Below, piece by piece: positions 27,401 to 35,066 of a stretch of 64,000 bases of DNA. Source of the stretch: Collinsella ihumii (GTDB taxonomy: Bacteria > Actinomycetota > Coriobacteriia > Coriobacteriales > Coriobacteriaceae); assembly GCF_900046475.1 (NCBI RefSeq), contig NZ_FCOU01000007.1:124001-188000 (forward strand). The letters are read 5' to 3'. The translations under genes and the position numbers were made by a program. How positions within the stretch are numbered: the first letter of the stretch is position 1; each line of letters starts with the position of its first letter. The notes under the pieces are model-generated. The model searched no databases. It saw only the letters and a program-made list of their open reading frames with translations, and was not told the origin of the DNA.

Positions 27401-28029
27401 ACCTTGAGATTCGCGGCGCGGGCTCTCTGGTGGGCGCCGAGCAGCATGGAAACCTGTCGAGCGTCGGCTTCGACCTGTTCACGCAAATGCTCGGGCAGGC
27501 CGTCGCCGAGGCGCGCGGCGAGGACGGCGAGGACCTGGAGCAGGCTGGCGTGGCCATCAACCTGCCCGCCGACTTCTACCTGTCGGAGGAGTACCTGCCG
27601 GCGGTCGACCAGCGCGTGCTCATCTACCGCAAGCTCGCGGCTGCCACCCTGCTCGGCGAGGTGGACGAGGTCCAGCAGGATTGCGAGGAGCGCTACGGCG
27701 AGCTGCCGCTTGCGGCGATGAACCTGTTCGATCGCGCGCGCATCCGCATCCGCGCGGAGCGCCTGGGGCTGGAGAGCGTGTCGCTCACGCAGGGGCGCCT
27801 GGTGTATCAGGGTGTCGATGTGCCCAAAACGGTCGCGTTCGAGCTCAAGAACAAGCTCGGCGCCATCACCTATCCCAAGACGCGCAAGTTCACCGTTCCG
27901 GCGCGCGCGGGCGCGGGAGCCGGAACCGGCCTGGGCCGCGGTGTCGATACGGGCGAGAACGGCTCCGGTGTCGTCGCGGCGGCGCTCGCGATCCTGACCC
28001 AGCTCGGGGCCTCCGGCGACGACGACTAG
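24445..28029 (+). CDS. mfd: transcription-repair coupling factor Mfd
   Basis: A 1194-residue DNA translocase that removes RNA polymerase stalled at damage and recruits UvrA. The N-terminal UvrB-like region (about 1-330) contains VYIVSGEDAADRA and FRVHGDTVDVFPA. The RNA-polymerase-interacting CarD-like domain (about 512-570) contains FKPGDYVVHATHGIALF. The RecG-like motor has Walker A GDVGFGKTE (about 664), Walker B IIDEEQRFG (about 764), TATPIPRTMQ and QLKGRVGRS, followed by the TRCF domain. ATG 24445 has GGGAG upstream; a longer in-frame start at 24328 is not supported. The C-terminus ends in a Gly/Ala-rich tail. recQ follows after 54 bases. Confidence 0.96.
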   Translation: MLIHRIAAQLYTAEALQTVEAALAEGQDATLAVSQSGRTLMLAAQFARNPRSTVYIVSGEDAADRAARSLAAYLGLEHVVRFPERTDYPWKDTQPDDAVVAARCAALGRVAQGEPVVMVASARALLRCVPPRESRYWASTTFTVGEEIPYDEVPARLVGMGYTSSDAADAPGLFRVHGDTVDVFPAQATSPVRIEFFGDEIDRIRRMVSSTGQTIGDEQSVEIFPVRELALTDDAVRRISAALYAPAKNDTELAAMLEMVKARIVTPGLDRFMPLMYESTVSPLAHVSDDTLVVLSEPRSLFDDCTRAYEDLERRAGEAKVSHLDGLYVRPQQLDFGRQQRLQYVSIIRAGGAVTAELKIEQPALAGSDNRFISRIQEVVNNRFAVTFAIPDRGARESMELSFTDESIPFEESLQVAPENSGSVAGDVHVNVTLLKRDADKLNAADLSGAPAITVPTITRGRVTFVDAPIPSGVVVPDAHLAVFSLNDLNARMDAKRGRRARRRVDVTEVTFPFKPGDYVVHATHGIALFSEIVRQEVAGRERDYFLLEYAGGDKLYVPLEQVDRITRYVGPDGANPRLTRLNTADWTRATNKARKSAKKLAFDLVDLYTRRSSITGFAFGPDTPEQNEMEESFPYEPTRDQLEAIADIKADMESAKPMDRLLCGDVGFGKTEVALRAAFKCVDGGRQVMVLCPTTILAQQHFETFFNRFAPFGVEVEVLSRFRTPAQQKRALAAFAEGKVDVLVGTHRLLSADVNPHDLGLVIIDEEQRFGVQHKEQLKNLREQIDVLTLSATPIPRTMQMAISGVRDMSLITTPPTGRRPVVVHVGEYDPDVVSAAIRLELDRGGQVYYVSNRVKTIDDAVDRVHEVVPEVRVAVAHGKMSPREVEDVMVRFATGEVDVLVATTIIESGIDNPRTNTLIIEDSQRLGLAQLYQLKGRVGRSATQAYAYFMFPGEMPLTEEATERLTALSEFQDLGSGMRIAMRDLEIRGAGSLVGAEQHGNLSSVGFDLFTQMLGQAVAEARGEDGEDLEQAGVAINLPADFYLSEEYLPAVDQRVLIYRKLAAATLLGEVDEVQQDCEERYGELPLAAMNLFDRARIRIRAERLGLESVSLTQGRLVYQGVDVPKTVAFELKNKLGAITYPKTRKFTVPARAGAGAGTGLGRGVDTGENGSGVVAAALAILTQLGASGDDD

Positions 28030-28083
28030 CGCCGGCGCGACAGCGGGTATAATCCCCGCTATTGAGATGAGGAGGAGGACGCT

Positions 28084-30072
28084 ATGCCGGACGCTAATCA
28101 AAATGCACGGAATGCACAGGATGCATTGCGGCGCTACTTTGGATACGATTCGTTCCGCCCCGGTCAGCAGCGTCTGGTCGATGCGATCCTGGCCGGTCGC
28201 GATGCGCTGGGCGTCATGCCCACGGGCGCCGGCAAATCCATCTGCTACCAGGTGCCGGCGCTCGTCAGGCCCGGCATCACGTTCGTCGTGAGTCCGCTCG
28301 TCTCGCTCATGGGCGACCAGGTCCGCGCCCTCAAGGCAGCCGGCGCGCGCCCGAGCTACCTCAACTCGTCGCTCACGCTCGGCCAGCAGAACACGGTGCT
28401 CAAGCGCGCGGCCGAGGGCTGGTACCAGATCATGTACGTGGCGCCCGAGCGCCTGCTCGAGCCGCGCTTTCTGGCGTTCGCGCAAGCGGCGGCGGCACCT
28501 GGCGGCATCGGCGTGCCGCTGGTCGCCGTCGACGAGGCCCACTGCGTCTCGCAGTGGGGTCAGGACTTTCGCCCCTCCTACCTCGATATCGCCGCGTTCA
28601 TCCAAGCGCTTCCCGTCCGTCCCGTCGTGGCGGCGTTCACCGCGACGGCGACCGAGCGCGTGCGCGCCGACATCGTGCGCATGCTCGGCCTGCAGCGTCC
28701 GGAAACCGTGGTGACGGGTTTCGACCGCGCCAACCTCTTCTTCGGCGTCGAGGAGATGGGCGACAAGGCGAAAACCGCCTGGATCCGCGATTTCGCGCTC
28801 AACCATGCCGACGAGAGCGGCATCGTATACTGCTCCACGCGCAAGGCGGTCGACGAGCTCTACCTCAAGCTCGCCCACGCGCTCGAGCCGCGCGGCATCC
28901 ACGTGGCGCGCTACCATGCCGGCATGTCCAACGGCGACCGCACGGAAAACCAGGTGGCGTTCATCAACGACACGGCGCCGGTCATCGTGGCCACCAACGC
29001 GTTCGGCATGGGCATCGACAAGCCCAACGTGCGCTATGTCATCCACAACAATGTGCCCGAGAGTATCGAGGCGTACTACCAGGAGGCGGGCCGTGCGGGG
29101 CGAGACGGCGACCCCGCGAGCTGCTATCTGCTTTGGAACGGCAACGATTTTCGCCTGCGCCGCTACCTGATTGACCGCGAGCCCGAGGACGAGCGGCTGG
29201 ACGGCGAGGCGCGCGACATGGCGCGGCAGAATCGGTATCGGCTGCTGAGCGCTATGGAGGGCTACTGCCAGACGACCGGCTGCCTGCGCGGATACATCCT
29301 GCGCTACTTCGGCGATGAGGGCGCGTTGGGCGTGGAGCGGCCCGCGGACGCGGACGGGGCGGCAGAAGGGTGCGGCAACTGCTCGAACTGCACGACGCCC
29401 TACGAAACCGAGGACGTGACCGAGGTCGCGCGCAACATCGTGCTGTTCGTGAGGGACTGCAACGGGCGCTTCGGCCGCGCGCTGGTGGCGGACGCGCTTC
29501 ACGGCGCCAACACGGAGCGCATCCGCAGCTGCCATCTCGACGAGGCACCCGGCTACGGCTCGCTCGCATCGGAGTCGACCGGTCGCATCAAGGATGTGAT
29601 CGGGCAGCTTGTGGGGCGGGGCTATCTGGTGCAGTCGCAAGGACAGTACCCGGTGGTCGCCTTGGGCCCGCACGCCGTGGAGGTCATGGCCGATAGCCCT
29701 GAGCAGCCGTTCGTCTTCACCATGAAGCGCCGCGCGGCCAAGCGTCGCAGCAACGAGCGCGTGCGGCGCGCAGTCGATCTCATTCGGGAGGATGCGGCAG
29801 AGCCGTCCGCGCCGCGTCCGCGCCGTGCGCACGTGGGCGATGACGGCGAGCTGTTCGAGCGCCTTCGCGAGCTGAGGCGGGATTTTGCCGTCGAGCGGTC
29901 ATGGGCGCCGTACATGATCATGTCCGACAAGGCGCTGCGGGGCATCTGCCGCCTGCGTCCGGAAACGCGCGAGGAGCTGCTGGAAGTGCCGGGTATCGGC
30001 GAGAAGAAGGCCGACGACTTCGGCGACGCCTTCCTGGCCGCAGTCGCCTCCTTCGAAGACGAGCAGCGCTAG
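28084..30072 (+). CDS. recQ: ATP-dependent DNA helicase RecQ
   Basis: A 662-residue 3'-5' helicase. Motif 0/I appear as FRPGQQRLVDAIL and MPTGAGKSICYQ (about 45-57), motif II as DEAHCVSQWGQDFRP (about 150), motif V/VI as GMGIDKPNVRYVIH and YYQEAGRAGRDG. The zinc site has CQTTGC and CGNCSNC (about 400-440), followed by a winged helix and an HRDC domain (about 595-660) with LEVPGIGEKKADDFG. ATG 28084 follows GAGGAGGAGG. It is probably co-transcribed with mfd, giving a two-gene repair unit. The region after it holds a GGGGACGGG repeat. Confidence 0.95.
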   Translation: MPDANQNARNAQDALRRYFGYDSFRPGQQRLVDAILAGRDALGVMPTGAGKSICYQVPALVRPGITFVVSPLVSLMGDQVRALKAAGARPSYLNSSLTLGQQNTVLKRAAEGWYQIMYVAPERLLEPRFLAFAQAAAAPGGIGVPLVAVDEAHCVSQWGQDFRPSYLDIAAFIQALPVRPVVAAFTATATERVRADIVRMLGLQRPETVVTGFDRANLFFGVEEMGDKAKTAWIRDFALNHADESGIVYCSTRKAVDELYLKLAHALEPRGIHVARYHAGMSNGDRTENQVAFINDTAPVIVATNAFGMGIDKPNVRYVIHNNVPESIEAYYQEAGRAGRDGDPASCYLLWNGNDFRLRRYLIDREPEDERLDGEARDMARQNRYRLLSAMEGYCQTTGCLRGYILRYFGDEGALGVERPADADGAAEGCGNCSNCTTPYETEDVTEVARNIVLFVRDCNGRFGRALVADALHGANTERIRSCHLDEAPGYGSLASESTGRIKDVIGQLVGRGYLVQSQGQYPVVALGPHAVEVMADSPEQPFVFTMKRRAAKRRSNERVRRAVDLIREDAAEPSAPRPRRAHVGDDGELFERLRELRRDFAVERSWAPYMIMSDKALRGICRLRPETREELLEVPGIGEKKADDFGDAFLAAVASFEDEQR

Positions 30073-30076
30073 CCGG

Positions 30077-30117
30077 CGGATGGGTTGGTTGGGGACGGGT
30101 TCGTTCCAACCCATCCG
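30077..30117. repeat. GGGGACGGG-family hairpin repeat
   Basis: CGGATGGGTTGG / CCAACCCATCCG (12-bp perfect stem) with a loop containing TTGGGGACGGGTTCGTT. It starts 5 bases after recQ, and close relatives lie near 31.35, 33.44 and 34.98 kb. Confidence 0.85.
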
Positions 30118-30190
30118 TCCAAATGACCCGTCAAAACGTGCCGGCGCATGTAATAATTGACCTCACGAACTGTCTTGATCGGGGGTCGCC

Positions 30191-31345
30191 ATGTTTTGCA
30201 GACACTGCGGGAAGAAACTGCCGGACGATTCGCAATTCTGCGTCTACTGCGGCACGAGCGTCGAGCCCACCTCGGTCTCAGATGATGAACACCCTGCCGC
30301 AAAGCAGATGAATACCGAGTCTGCGGAGGCCCCCGTGGAGTCTTCGGATTCCCGGGCGGCAAAGGTCCTTGGCGCCCTAGGTTCTCGCCGCATGCTGCTC
30401 GGTATCGCCGTCGCTGCCGTCGTCATCGTCGTTGCGGTGGGCGGTACGATGATCTTCCAGCGCGCCGAGGCCGAGCGAATGGCAGCCGAGGAATTAGCGC
30501 GCGAACAGGGGGAACGACGGGAGATGCTCGCTGCATCCCATGACGTGACCATCGGCGTGGATGCAAGCGGGTGGGATACGGAGGAAGGCGGAACCCCGAT
30601 GCCGGTCCTCATCAGCGGGACGACTGCGGCGGGCGAGGATTACGAGGAGCGGCAGTTCGTCGACAGCGACGGCGAGGGCATCGAGCTGGTTCCCGGCTCG
30701 TACGCGCTCAGCGTGGAGGCGTCGCCGTTCGGCGAATACGGGCGCATGTACGATTACCCGAGCGCGGACTTCGCCATCGCGGTCGACGAGGATCTTGCCG
30801 AGGGCGAGGGCATCGATATGTCCGACGACCTCGTGATCGAGCTTTCCTATCCCGACAACCTGACGCCCGATGGAGTCGAGCGTGCGCGCGAGATCGCGCT
30901 CGATGCGGGCTACGATGAGGCCGATGACCTGGCGGATCGCGCGCACGGGCGCTATTTCGACGAGGATGAGGAGGACGAGGACGAGTCCGATGCGTCCTCT
31001 GCGAACACCACGTCGACGTCCAAATCCGGCACGAACGTACGGACCTACGAGGGCGACTTCTTCGATATCGAGCTTCCCGTCGCGTGGGACATTCGGGTCG
31101 CGAGCGGCGGCGGGGACCTGCATGCGCGTCATACCGTCAGCTTGGAGGGCGAGGACATCCTCATTATCGATGTCATGTGGGGCGATGAGGATATCTCCGG
31201 TGTGATCACAGATGCCGCCGGTGTGCAGAAGCTCGGCGTGACCAGCGACGGAGGTGCGGTCATCGCATGGCGCGGTAACGGCCCGCGGACTTCGAACAGC
31301 ATGGAGCTCATCGAAGAGGCCCTGGAGACCATCGACATCAAGTAG
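30191..31345 (+). CDS. zinc-ribbon membrane protein of unknown function
   Basis: A 384-residue protein with an N-terminal zinc ribbon (FCRHCGKKL and FCVYCG, two CXXC pairs within residues 1-24), a disordered linker, one transmembrane helix (about 68-92, LLGIAVAAVVIVVAVGGTMIF), then an extracytoplasmic part. The outer part has a short coiled coil, a beta-rich domain (about 120-230) and a very acidic linker (YFDEDEEDEDESDASS) before a last domain (about 278-384). The layout (cytosolic ribbon, single helix, outer beta domain) is common in Gram-positive membrane proteins of unknown role. There is no catalytic motif. GTG/ATG alternatives are not apparent; ATG 30191 is taken. Confidence 0.75.
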   Translation: MFCRHCGKKLPDDSQFCVYCGTSVEPTSVSDDEHPAAKQMNTESAEAPVESSDSRAAKVLGALGSRRMLLGIAVAAVVIVVAVGGTMIFQRAEAERMAAEELAREQGERREMLAASHDVTIGVDASGWDTEEGGTPMPVLISGTTAAGEDYEERQFVDSDGEGIELVPGSYALSVEASPFGEYGRMYDYPSADFAIAVDEDLAEGEGIDMSDDLVIELSYPDNLTPDGVERAREIALDAGYDEADDLADRAHGRYFDEDEEDEDESDASSANTTSTSKSGTNVRTYEGDFFDIELPVAWDIRVASGGGDLHARHTVSLEGEDILIIDVMWGDEDISGVITDAAGVQKLGVTSDGGAVIAWRGNGPRTSNSMELIEEALETIDIK

Positions 31346-31346
31346 G

Positions 31347-31397
31347 GATGGGTTATTTGGGGACGGCGTGACAGAAAGGCAGGGGAATTGTCACGCC
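31347..31397. repeat. GGGGACGG-family repeat between convergent genes
   Basis: GGATGGGTTATTTGGGGACG followed by the inverted pair GGCGTGACA / TGTCACGCC (31365-31373 and 31389-31397). It fills the gap between the zinc-ribbon and LDH genes, and its right arm touches the LDH stop codon. Confidence 0.7.
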
Positions 31398-32353
31398 TAC
31401 CACCAGGTGAGGCGTGCGATGTTCTCGCGGATATGCGCGCAGCTGCCGTGGAAGCCGGCGAGCTCGTCCTCAGACAGGTCGAGCTCGAATACCTGCTCGA
31501 CGCCGTTCTTCCCGATCACGCACGGCAGCGAGGCGAAGATGCCCTCTTCGCCGTACTGTCCGCGCATGAGCGTGGAGGCCGCCATGACGGCGTGCTCGTC
31601 GTGCAGGATGGCGGCGACGATGCGGGCGGCGGCCGCCGCGATGGCGTACTCGGTGCAGCGCTTGCCCGCCATGGCGACGTATCCTCCGCGTCGTGCGAGC
31701 TCCTCTACCTCGTCATGGTCGAACGCGAAGCGCTCGGGGTGATCGAGGGCCAGGCGGGACAGCGAGACGCCGCCGATCGTGGCGGGGCTCCATGCGGCGA
31801 TCTGCGAGAACCCGTGCTCGCCGATCATGTGGGCGTCGATCGACTTGGGGTCCACATCACCGCATGCAAGCGAGATCTGAGCGCGAAGGCGGGCGGAATC
31901 GAGCGCCGTGCCCGTGCCGATGATCCTGTTCGGGTCGCATCCGGTAAGATGCCAGATCTCGGTCGCGATGACGTCGCATGGGTTGGAGATGTTCACCCAT
32001 ATGCCGGCAAAGCCGCTGCCCGCGACGCGCTCGGCAAAGATACGGCAGATGTCGGTCGTGCAGAACAGCTCGCCGTCGCGGTCGGTCGACGACGCCGCGA
32101 CGTTGCCCGCGGCGTTGACGATGATGTCGCACCCGCTGAGCTCCTCGTACGCATCGCCGCAGTTCACGATTTTGGTGTTGTACGGGTGGAACAGCAGGGC
32201 ATCGTGGAGATCCTGGACTTCTGCCGCGAGCTTCTTCTCGTCGATGTCGCACAGACGCAGCTCGTCGGCCAGTCCCTGCGAAAGCAGCGCGCTGGCGACG
32301 TGCGCTCCCACGTGTCCCATACCGATAATGCCGACAGATCTCGTGGTAAGCAT
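31397..32353 (-). CDS. L-lactate/L-2-hydroxycarboxylate dehydrogenase
   Basis: A 318-residue NAD-dependent dehydrogenase of the LDH/MDH family. The dinucleotide motif is VGIIGMGHVGAHVA at the N-terminus with an acidic LCDID after strand 2. Further motifs are VNISNPCDVIA, GTGTALDSARLR and the catalytic histidine in IGEHGFSQ. The Phe after GEHG departs from classical lactate dehydrogenases and is closer to L-2-hydroxyisocaproate types, so branched 2-oxo acids are possible substrates. The start chosen gives MLTTRSVGIIG with GAAAGGTG upstream; an ORF extension of 12 residues is not supported. It diverges from metA. Confidence 0.85.
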   Translation of the reverse strand: MLTTRSVGIIGMGHVGAHVASALLSQGLADELRLCDIDEKKLAAEVQDLHDALLFHPYNTKIVNCGDAYEELSGCDIIVNAAGNVAASSTDRDGELFCTTDICRIFAERVAGSGFAGIWVNISNPCDVIATEIWHLTGCDPNRIIGTGTALDSARLRAQISLACGDVDPKSIDAHMIGEHGFSQIAAWSPATIGGVSLSRLALDHPERFAFDHDEVEELARRGGYVAMAGKRCTEYAIAAAAARIVAAILHDEHAVMAASTLMRGQYGEEGIFASLPCVIGKNGVEQVFELDLSEDELAGFHGSCAHIRENIARLTWW

Positions 32354-32470
32354 ACGGGCACCTTTCTCGCTGACTGGCTGGGAGCCCATTGTAGCGCGTT
32401 ACAATGAACGCACGATTTCTTGTTGCCGGTTTTCACCGCGCAGCCGAATCCTGCACAGAGGAGACGCTCC

Positions 32471-33394
32471 ATGCCTATTCGCATTCCCGACGCCCTGCCC
32501 GCCACCGAGACCCTCGAGGGCGAAAACATCTTCGTCATGACGGAGTATCGCGCGATCCATCAGGATATCCGTCCGCTGCATGTGCTGATCCTCAACCTCA
32601 TGCCCACCAAGATCGCCACCGAGACCCAGATCATGCGCAAGCTGTCCAACACGCCGCTGCAGATCGAGGTCGAGCTCATGCGCACCAAGAGCCATGAGGC
32701 GACGCACGTGGCGGCGAGCCACCTGGAGACGTTCTATCGGACCTTCGACGAGGTGCGCGACCGCCATTACGACGGCCTGATCATCACCGGCGCGCCGGTG
32801 GAGCAGATGCCGTTCGAGGAGGTCGACTACTGGGACGAGCTGTGCGACATCATGGAATGGTCGACCACGCACGTGCATTCCACGCTGCATATCTGCTGGG
32901 GAGCGCAGGCGGCGCTGTATTACCACTACGGCATCGACAAGTACGACCTGCCGGCGAAGGCGTCCGGCGTGTTTCAGCATCGACTGATCAAACCGTCGAG
33001 TCCGCTCGTGCGCGGCCTGGACGACCGCTTCTGGGCGGTGCATTCGCGCAACACGGGCGTGCGTCGCGAGGATGTCGAGGCCGTCTCGGAGCTGGAGGTC
33101 ATCGCCGTGTCCGACGAGGTGGGGCTGTATATCGCGAAGTCGACGGACAGCAGGCGCTTCTTCGTGTTCGGCCATCCCGAGTACGATTCCGACACGCTCA
33201 AGCTCGAGTACGAGCGCGACATCAAGCGCGGCATCGACCCGCAGATACCGGTCAACTACTTTCCCGATGACGACCCGACGAAAGAGCCGCTCAACGTATG
33301 GCGCGCGCAGGCGCAGCTGCTCTACACCAACTGGCTGAACTACTACGTGTACCAGACGACGCCCTACGACATCCGCAAGGCAGGCGGGCAGTAG
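32471..33394 (+). CDS. metA: homoserine O-acetyltransferase (MetA type)
   Basis: A 307-residue class I glutamine-amidotransferase-like acyltransferase making the activated homoserine ester for methionine synthesis. Catalytic Cys142 lies in [12 protein letters not shown] and the catalytic His in FGHPEYDSD. Residue 111, which decides acyl specificity in characterised MetA enzymes, is Glu ([15 protein letters not shown]), as in the acetyl-CoA-using Bacillus cereus enzyme; succinyl-using E. coli MetA has Gly. I therefore call it an acetyltransferase although the family is often labelled succinyltransferase. ATG 32471 has GAGGAGA upstream. It stands alone, divergent from the LDH gene. Confidence 0.93.
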   Translation: MPIRIPDALPATETLEGENIFVMTEYRAIHQDIRPLHVLILNLMPTKIATETQIMRKLSNTPLQIEVELMRTKSHEATHVAASHLETFYRTFDEVRDRHYDGLIITGAPVEQMPFEEVDYWDELCDIMEWSTTHVHSTLHICWGAQAALYYHYGIDKYDLPAKASGVFQHRLIKPSSPLVRGLDDRFWAVHSRNTGVRREDVEAVSELEVIAVSDEVGLYIAKSTDSRRFFVFGHPEYDSDTLKLEYERDIKRGIDPQIPVNYFPDDDPTKEPLNVWRAQAQLLYTNWLNYYVYQTTPYDIRKAGGQ

Positions 33395-33435
33395 ACTGCC
33401 AGGGTAAGACCGCCGTGGACACGGCGTGCCGATAG

Positions 33436-33466
33436 GTTGGTTGGGGACGGGTTCGTTTCAACCCAT
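33436..33466. repeat. GGGGACGGG-family repeat after metA
   Basis: GGTTGGTTGGGGACGGG and TTCGTTTCAACCC are nearly identical to the copy after recQ. The flanking GGTT / AACC bases pair weakly. Confidence 0.75.
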
Positions 33467-33472
33467 GCCTGA

Positions 33473-33626
33473 CGTCGCGACGGTTTTTGCGGGAAGCTCG
33501 GACGAAATATGCATGTCAATTCGAGCAAGACGCAGAACTCCGAGGTGAATGGTCATGCCGTATTGGCCGTTATGCAGAACATCACCGCCGTTCCCGCAAA
33601 ATCCGTCGCGACGGTTTCTGCGGGAA
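33473..33626. repeat. nested imperfect palindromes (CGTCGCGACGG elements)
   Basis: A 23-base element at 33473-33495 recurs inverted at 33591-33613 with one mismatch, and the latter is itself half of an 18-bp-arm palindrome (33591-33608 with 33609-33626, two mismatches; centre CCGTCGCGACGG). It looks like a small non-autonomous repeat. Confidence 0.75.
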
Positions 33627-33657
33627 GGTGCCGCGGCGACCGCAGGGCCCCAGGGGA

Positions 33658-33694
33658 GTGCATATCGGGGACGTACCTTCCGCATGCACTTCTG
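33658..33694. repeat. GGGGACGTACC-family repeat unit
   Basis: GCATATCGGGGACGTACC followed by TTCCGCATGCACTTCTGCA: a single diverged copy of the unit seen four times at 17.0-17.2 kb and once at 39.49 kb. Confidence 0.75.
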
Positions 33695-33851
33695 CACGCT
33701 GGGGACACCCCTTCGACGCGCATGTTTGCACAAGCCCCGTGTCTACGGCGGCATAACAGAGGCTCTCAAACAATACCAGTCCGTTTCGCTAGGGAAACAC
33801 TGATCAATTCATTCCGCGCCGGTCGGCCCCGTCCCAAAAAGGCCCGTCTCG

Positions 33852-34955
33852 CTATGCGCAGCAGATGCGGGCGAGTGTCCGGTCGTGCTCCTCGACGGGA
33901 ACGCGGTCAACGCGCTGTGTCTCGAACGCGGCGCCTATGACGGTGCAATCTGAACTCAGGTGCGGCAGGTACGTATCGTAGTTGCCGCCGCCATACCCTA
34001 GGCGATGCCCGTTGTCGTCGAAGGCCACGAGGGGAACGACCATGAGGCGTATTGTCTGCGGGTTGACGAGCGGAAAACGCTGCTCATCTACGGATGAGGG
34101 CTCGAATGATGCAACGGGGCGATTGATGAACGGCACGTCGTGCGCAAGGTAGTCCGTCTGAGAGACTGCGCGCATGACCATGGTCTGCCGTCCGCTCGTC
34201 GCGCGCTGCATGCAGGGAAACGCCACGGTAAGGTCGCGCTCATAAGCGGCGCGGATGTATGCATCGAGGTCGGCCTCGGTGCGCATGGCGGCGTATGCGG
34301 ATACGACGGAACGTGCAGGCAGGCGGTCGAGCGCATCAACAAGCTCACGGCACAGCTCGCGTGAGCGGGTGGCGCGGTCCTCGGCATCCATGGCATCGCG
34401 GCGTGCGAGTATCACGCGGCGTACGGCGCGCTTGGCCAGGTGCATATCGATCTGCTCCGCAAGAGGGCTGTAGGCAAGCACCAGATCGTCCAGGCGCATG
34501 CGCGCGTTGGCGCCGCTTGTGGAGGGCAGTGCGATATGCGTCACGCCTCGCTCGCGCAGTAGGCTTCCGTCAAAGCGACGGCACAGCTTGGCCGCGGCGC
34601 CGCCCGTGGTGAACACGTGCGAGATGGGGGCGGCGTCAAGGATGTGCGTCAGGTCGTTGGGTACGGGATCGGCGATGCTTGAATCCGAAGCCCCTTCAAT
34701 CGAGCAAGAGGCGAGCACATCCCACAGGGCGATGCGGTGTTCGAGCAAAAACGATATGCGGGCGTCGTTGTCCACGAGCGCATGGTCTGGCAGAGCGAAC
34801 AGCCGCTCCATGACTCGCCAGAATCGGTTCTGCGGGTGCCCGTAGAAAAAGCCGACGTTGCGAGAGGTGGGCGATGGCATCGTACCCAAGACGAGCACGC
34901 GCGAGCGATCGTCGTAGACCGGTTCGATGGTATGCGTCACGCGCTCGTGCTCCAT
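33852..34955 (-). CDS. fusion of hypoxanthine-DNA glycosylase-like domain and 5-formyltetrahydrofolate cyclo-ligase
   Basis: A 367-residue two-domain protein. Residues 1-165 match the uracil-DNA-glycosylase superfamily branch of hypoxanthine/deoxyinosine glycosylases: VLGTMPSPTSRNVGFFYGHP, NRFWRVM, VFTTGGAAAKL and LPSTSGANA. Residues 170-367 match 5-formyl-THF cyclo-ligase: KRAVRRVILARRDAM at the ATP/phosphate-binding start and PLVAFDDNGHRLGYGGGNYD near the end. The first domain would remove deaminated bases; the second returns 5-formyl-THF to the folate pool. Both domains look complete and no frameshift is visible between them. The coding strand faces away from metA, and a GGGGACGGG palindrome lies just upstream. 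Confidence 0.85.
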   Translation of the reverse strand: MEHERVTHTIEPVYDDRSRVLVLGTMPSPTSRNVGFFYGHPQNRFWRVMERLFALPDHALVDNDARISFLLEHRIALWDVLASCSIEGASDSSIADPVPNDLTHILDAAPISHVFTTGGAAAKLCRRFDGSLLRERGVTHIALPSTSGANARMRLDDLVLAYSPLAEQIDMHLAKRAVRRVILARRDAMDAEDRATRSRELCRELVDALDRLPARSVVSAYAAMRTEADLDAYIRAAYERDLTVAFPCMQRATSGRQTMVMRAVSQTDYLAHDVPFINRPVASFEPSSVDEQRFPLVNPQTIRLMVVPLVAFDDNGHRLGYGGGNYDTYLPHLSSDCTVIGAAFETQRVDRVPVEEHDRTLARICCA

Positions 34956-34981
34956 TCATTCTCCTCTCGCAATGGGTTGAT

Positions 34982-35038
34982 TGGGGACGGGTTCGTTTTT
35001 GCTCGACACCGTGTCGAGCAAAAACGAACCCGTCCCCA
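34982..35038. repeat. 57-bp perfect palindrome with GGGGACGGG arms
   Basis: Arms 34982-35009 and 35011-35038 (28 bp) are exact reverse complements around one base. The left arm reads TGGGGACGGGTTCGTTTT then GCTCGACAC, and the preceding AATGGGTTGAT matches the other GGGGACGGG copies. It lies between two minus-strand genes. Confidence 0.95.
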
Positions 35039-35066
35039 TTTGTTAGCGGGGTTCTGTGGTGCTCGA

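Noticed and set aside
24154-29832. 1892-codon minus-strand open frame opposite mfd and recQ
   Set aside because: It is the antisense shadow of two clearly identified helicase genes; its protein is rich in His, Arg, Gly and Val with no domain motifs, as expected from GC-rich codon structure.
32354-32470. Methionine riboswitch or S-box-like element in front of metA
   Set aside because: Only 117 bases separate the divergent starts and I could not build the expected helices.
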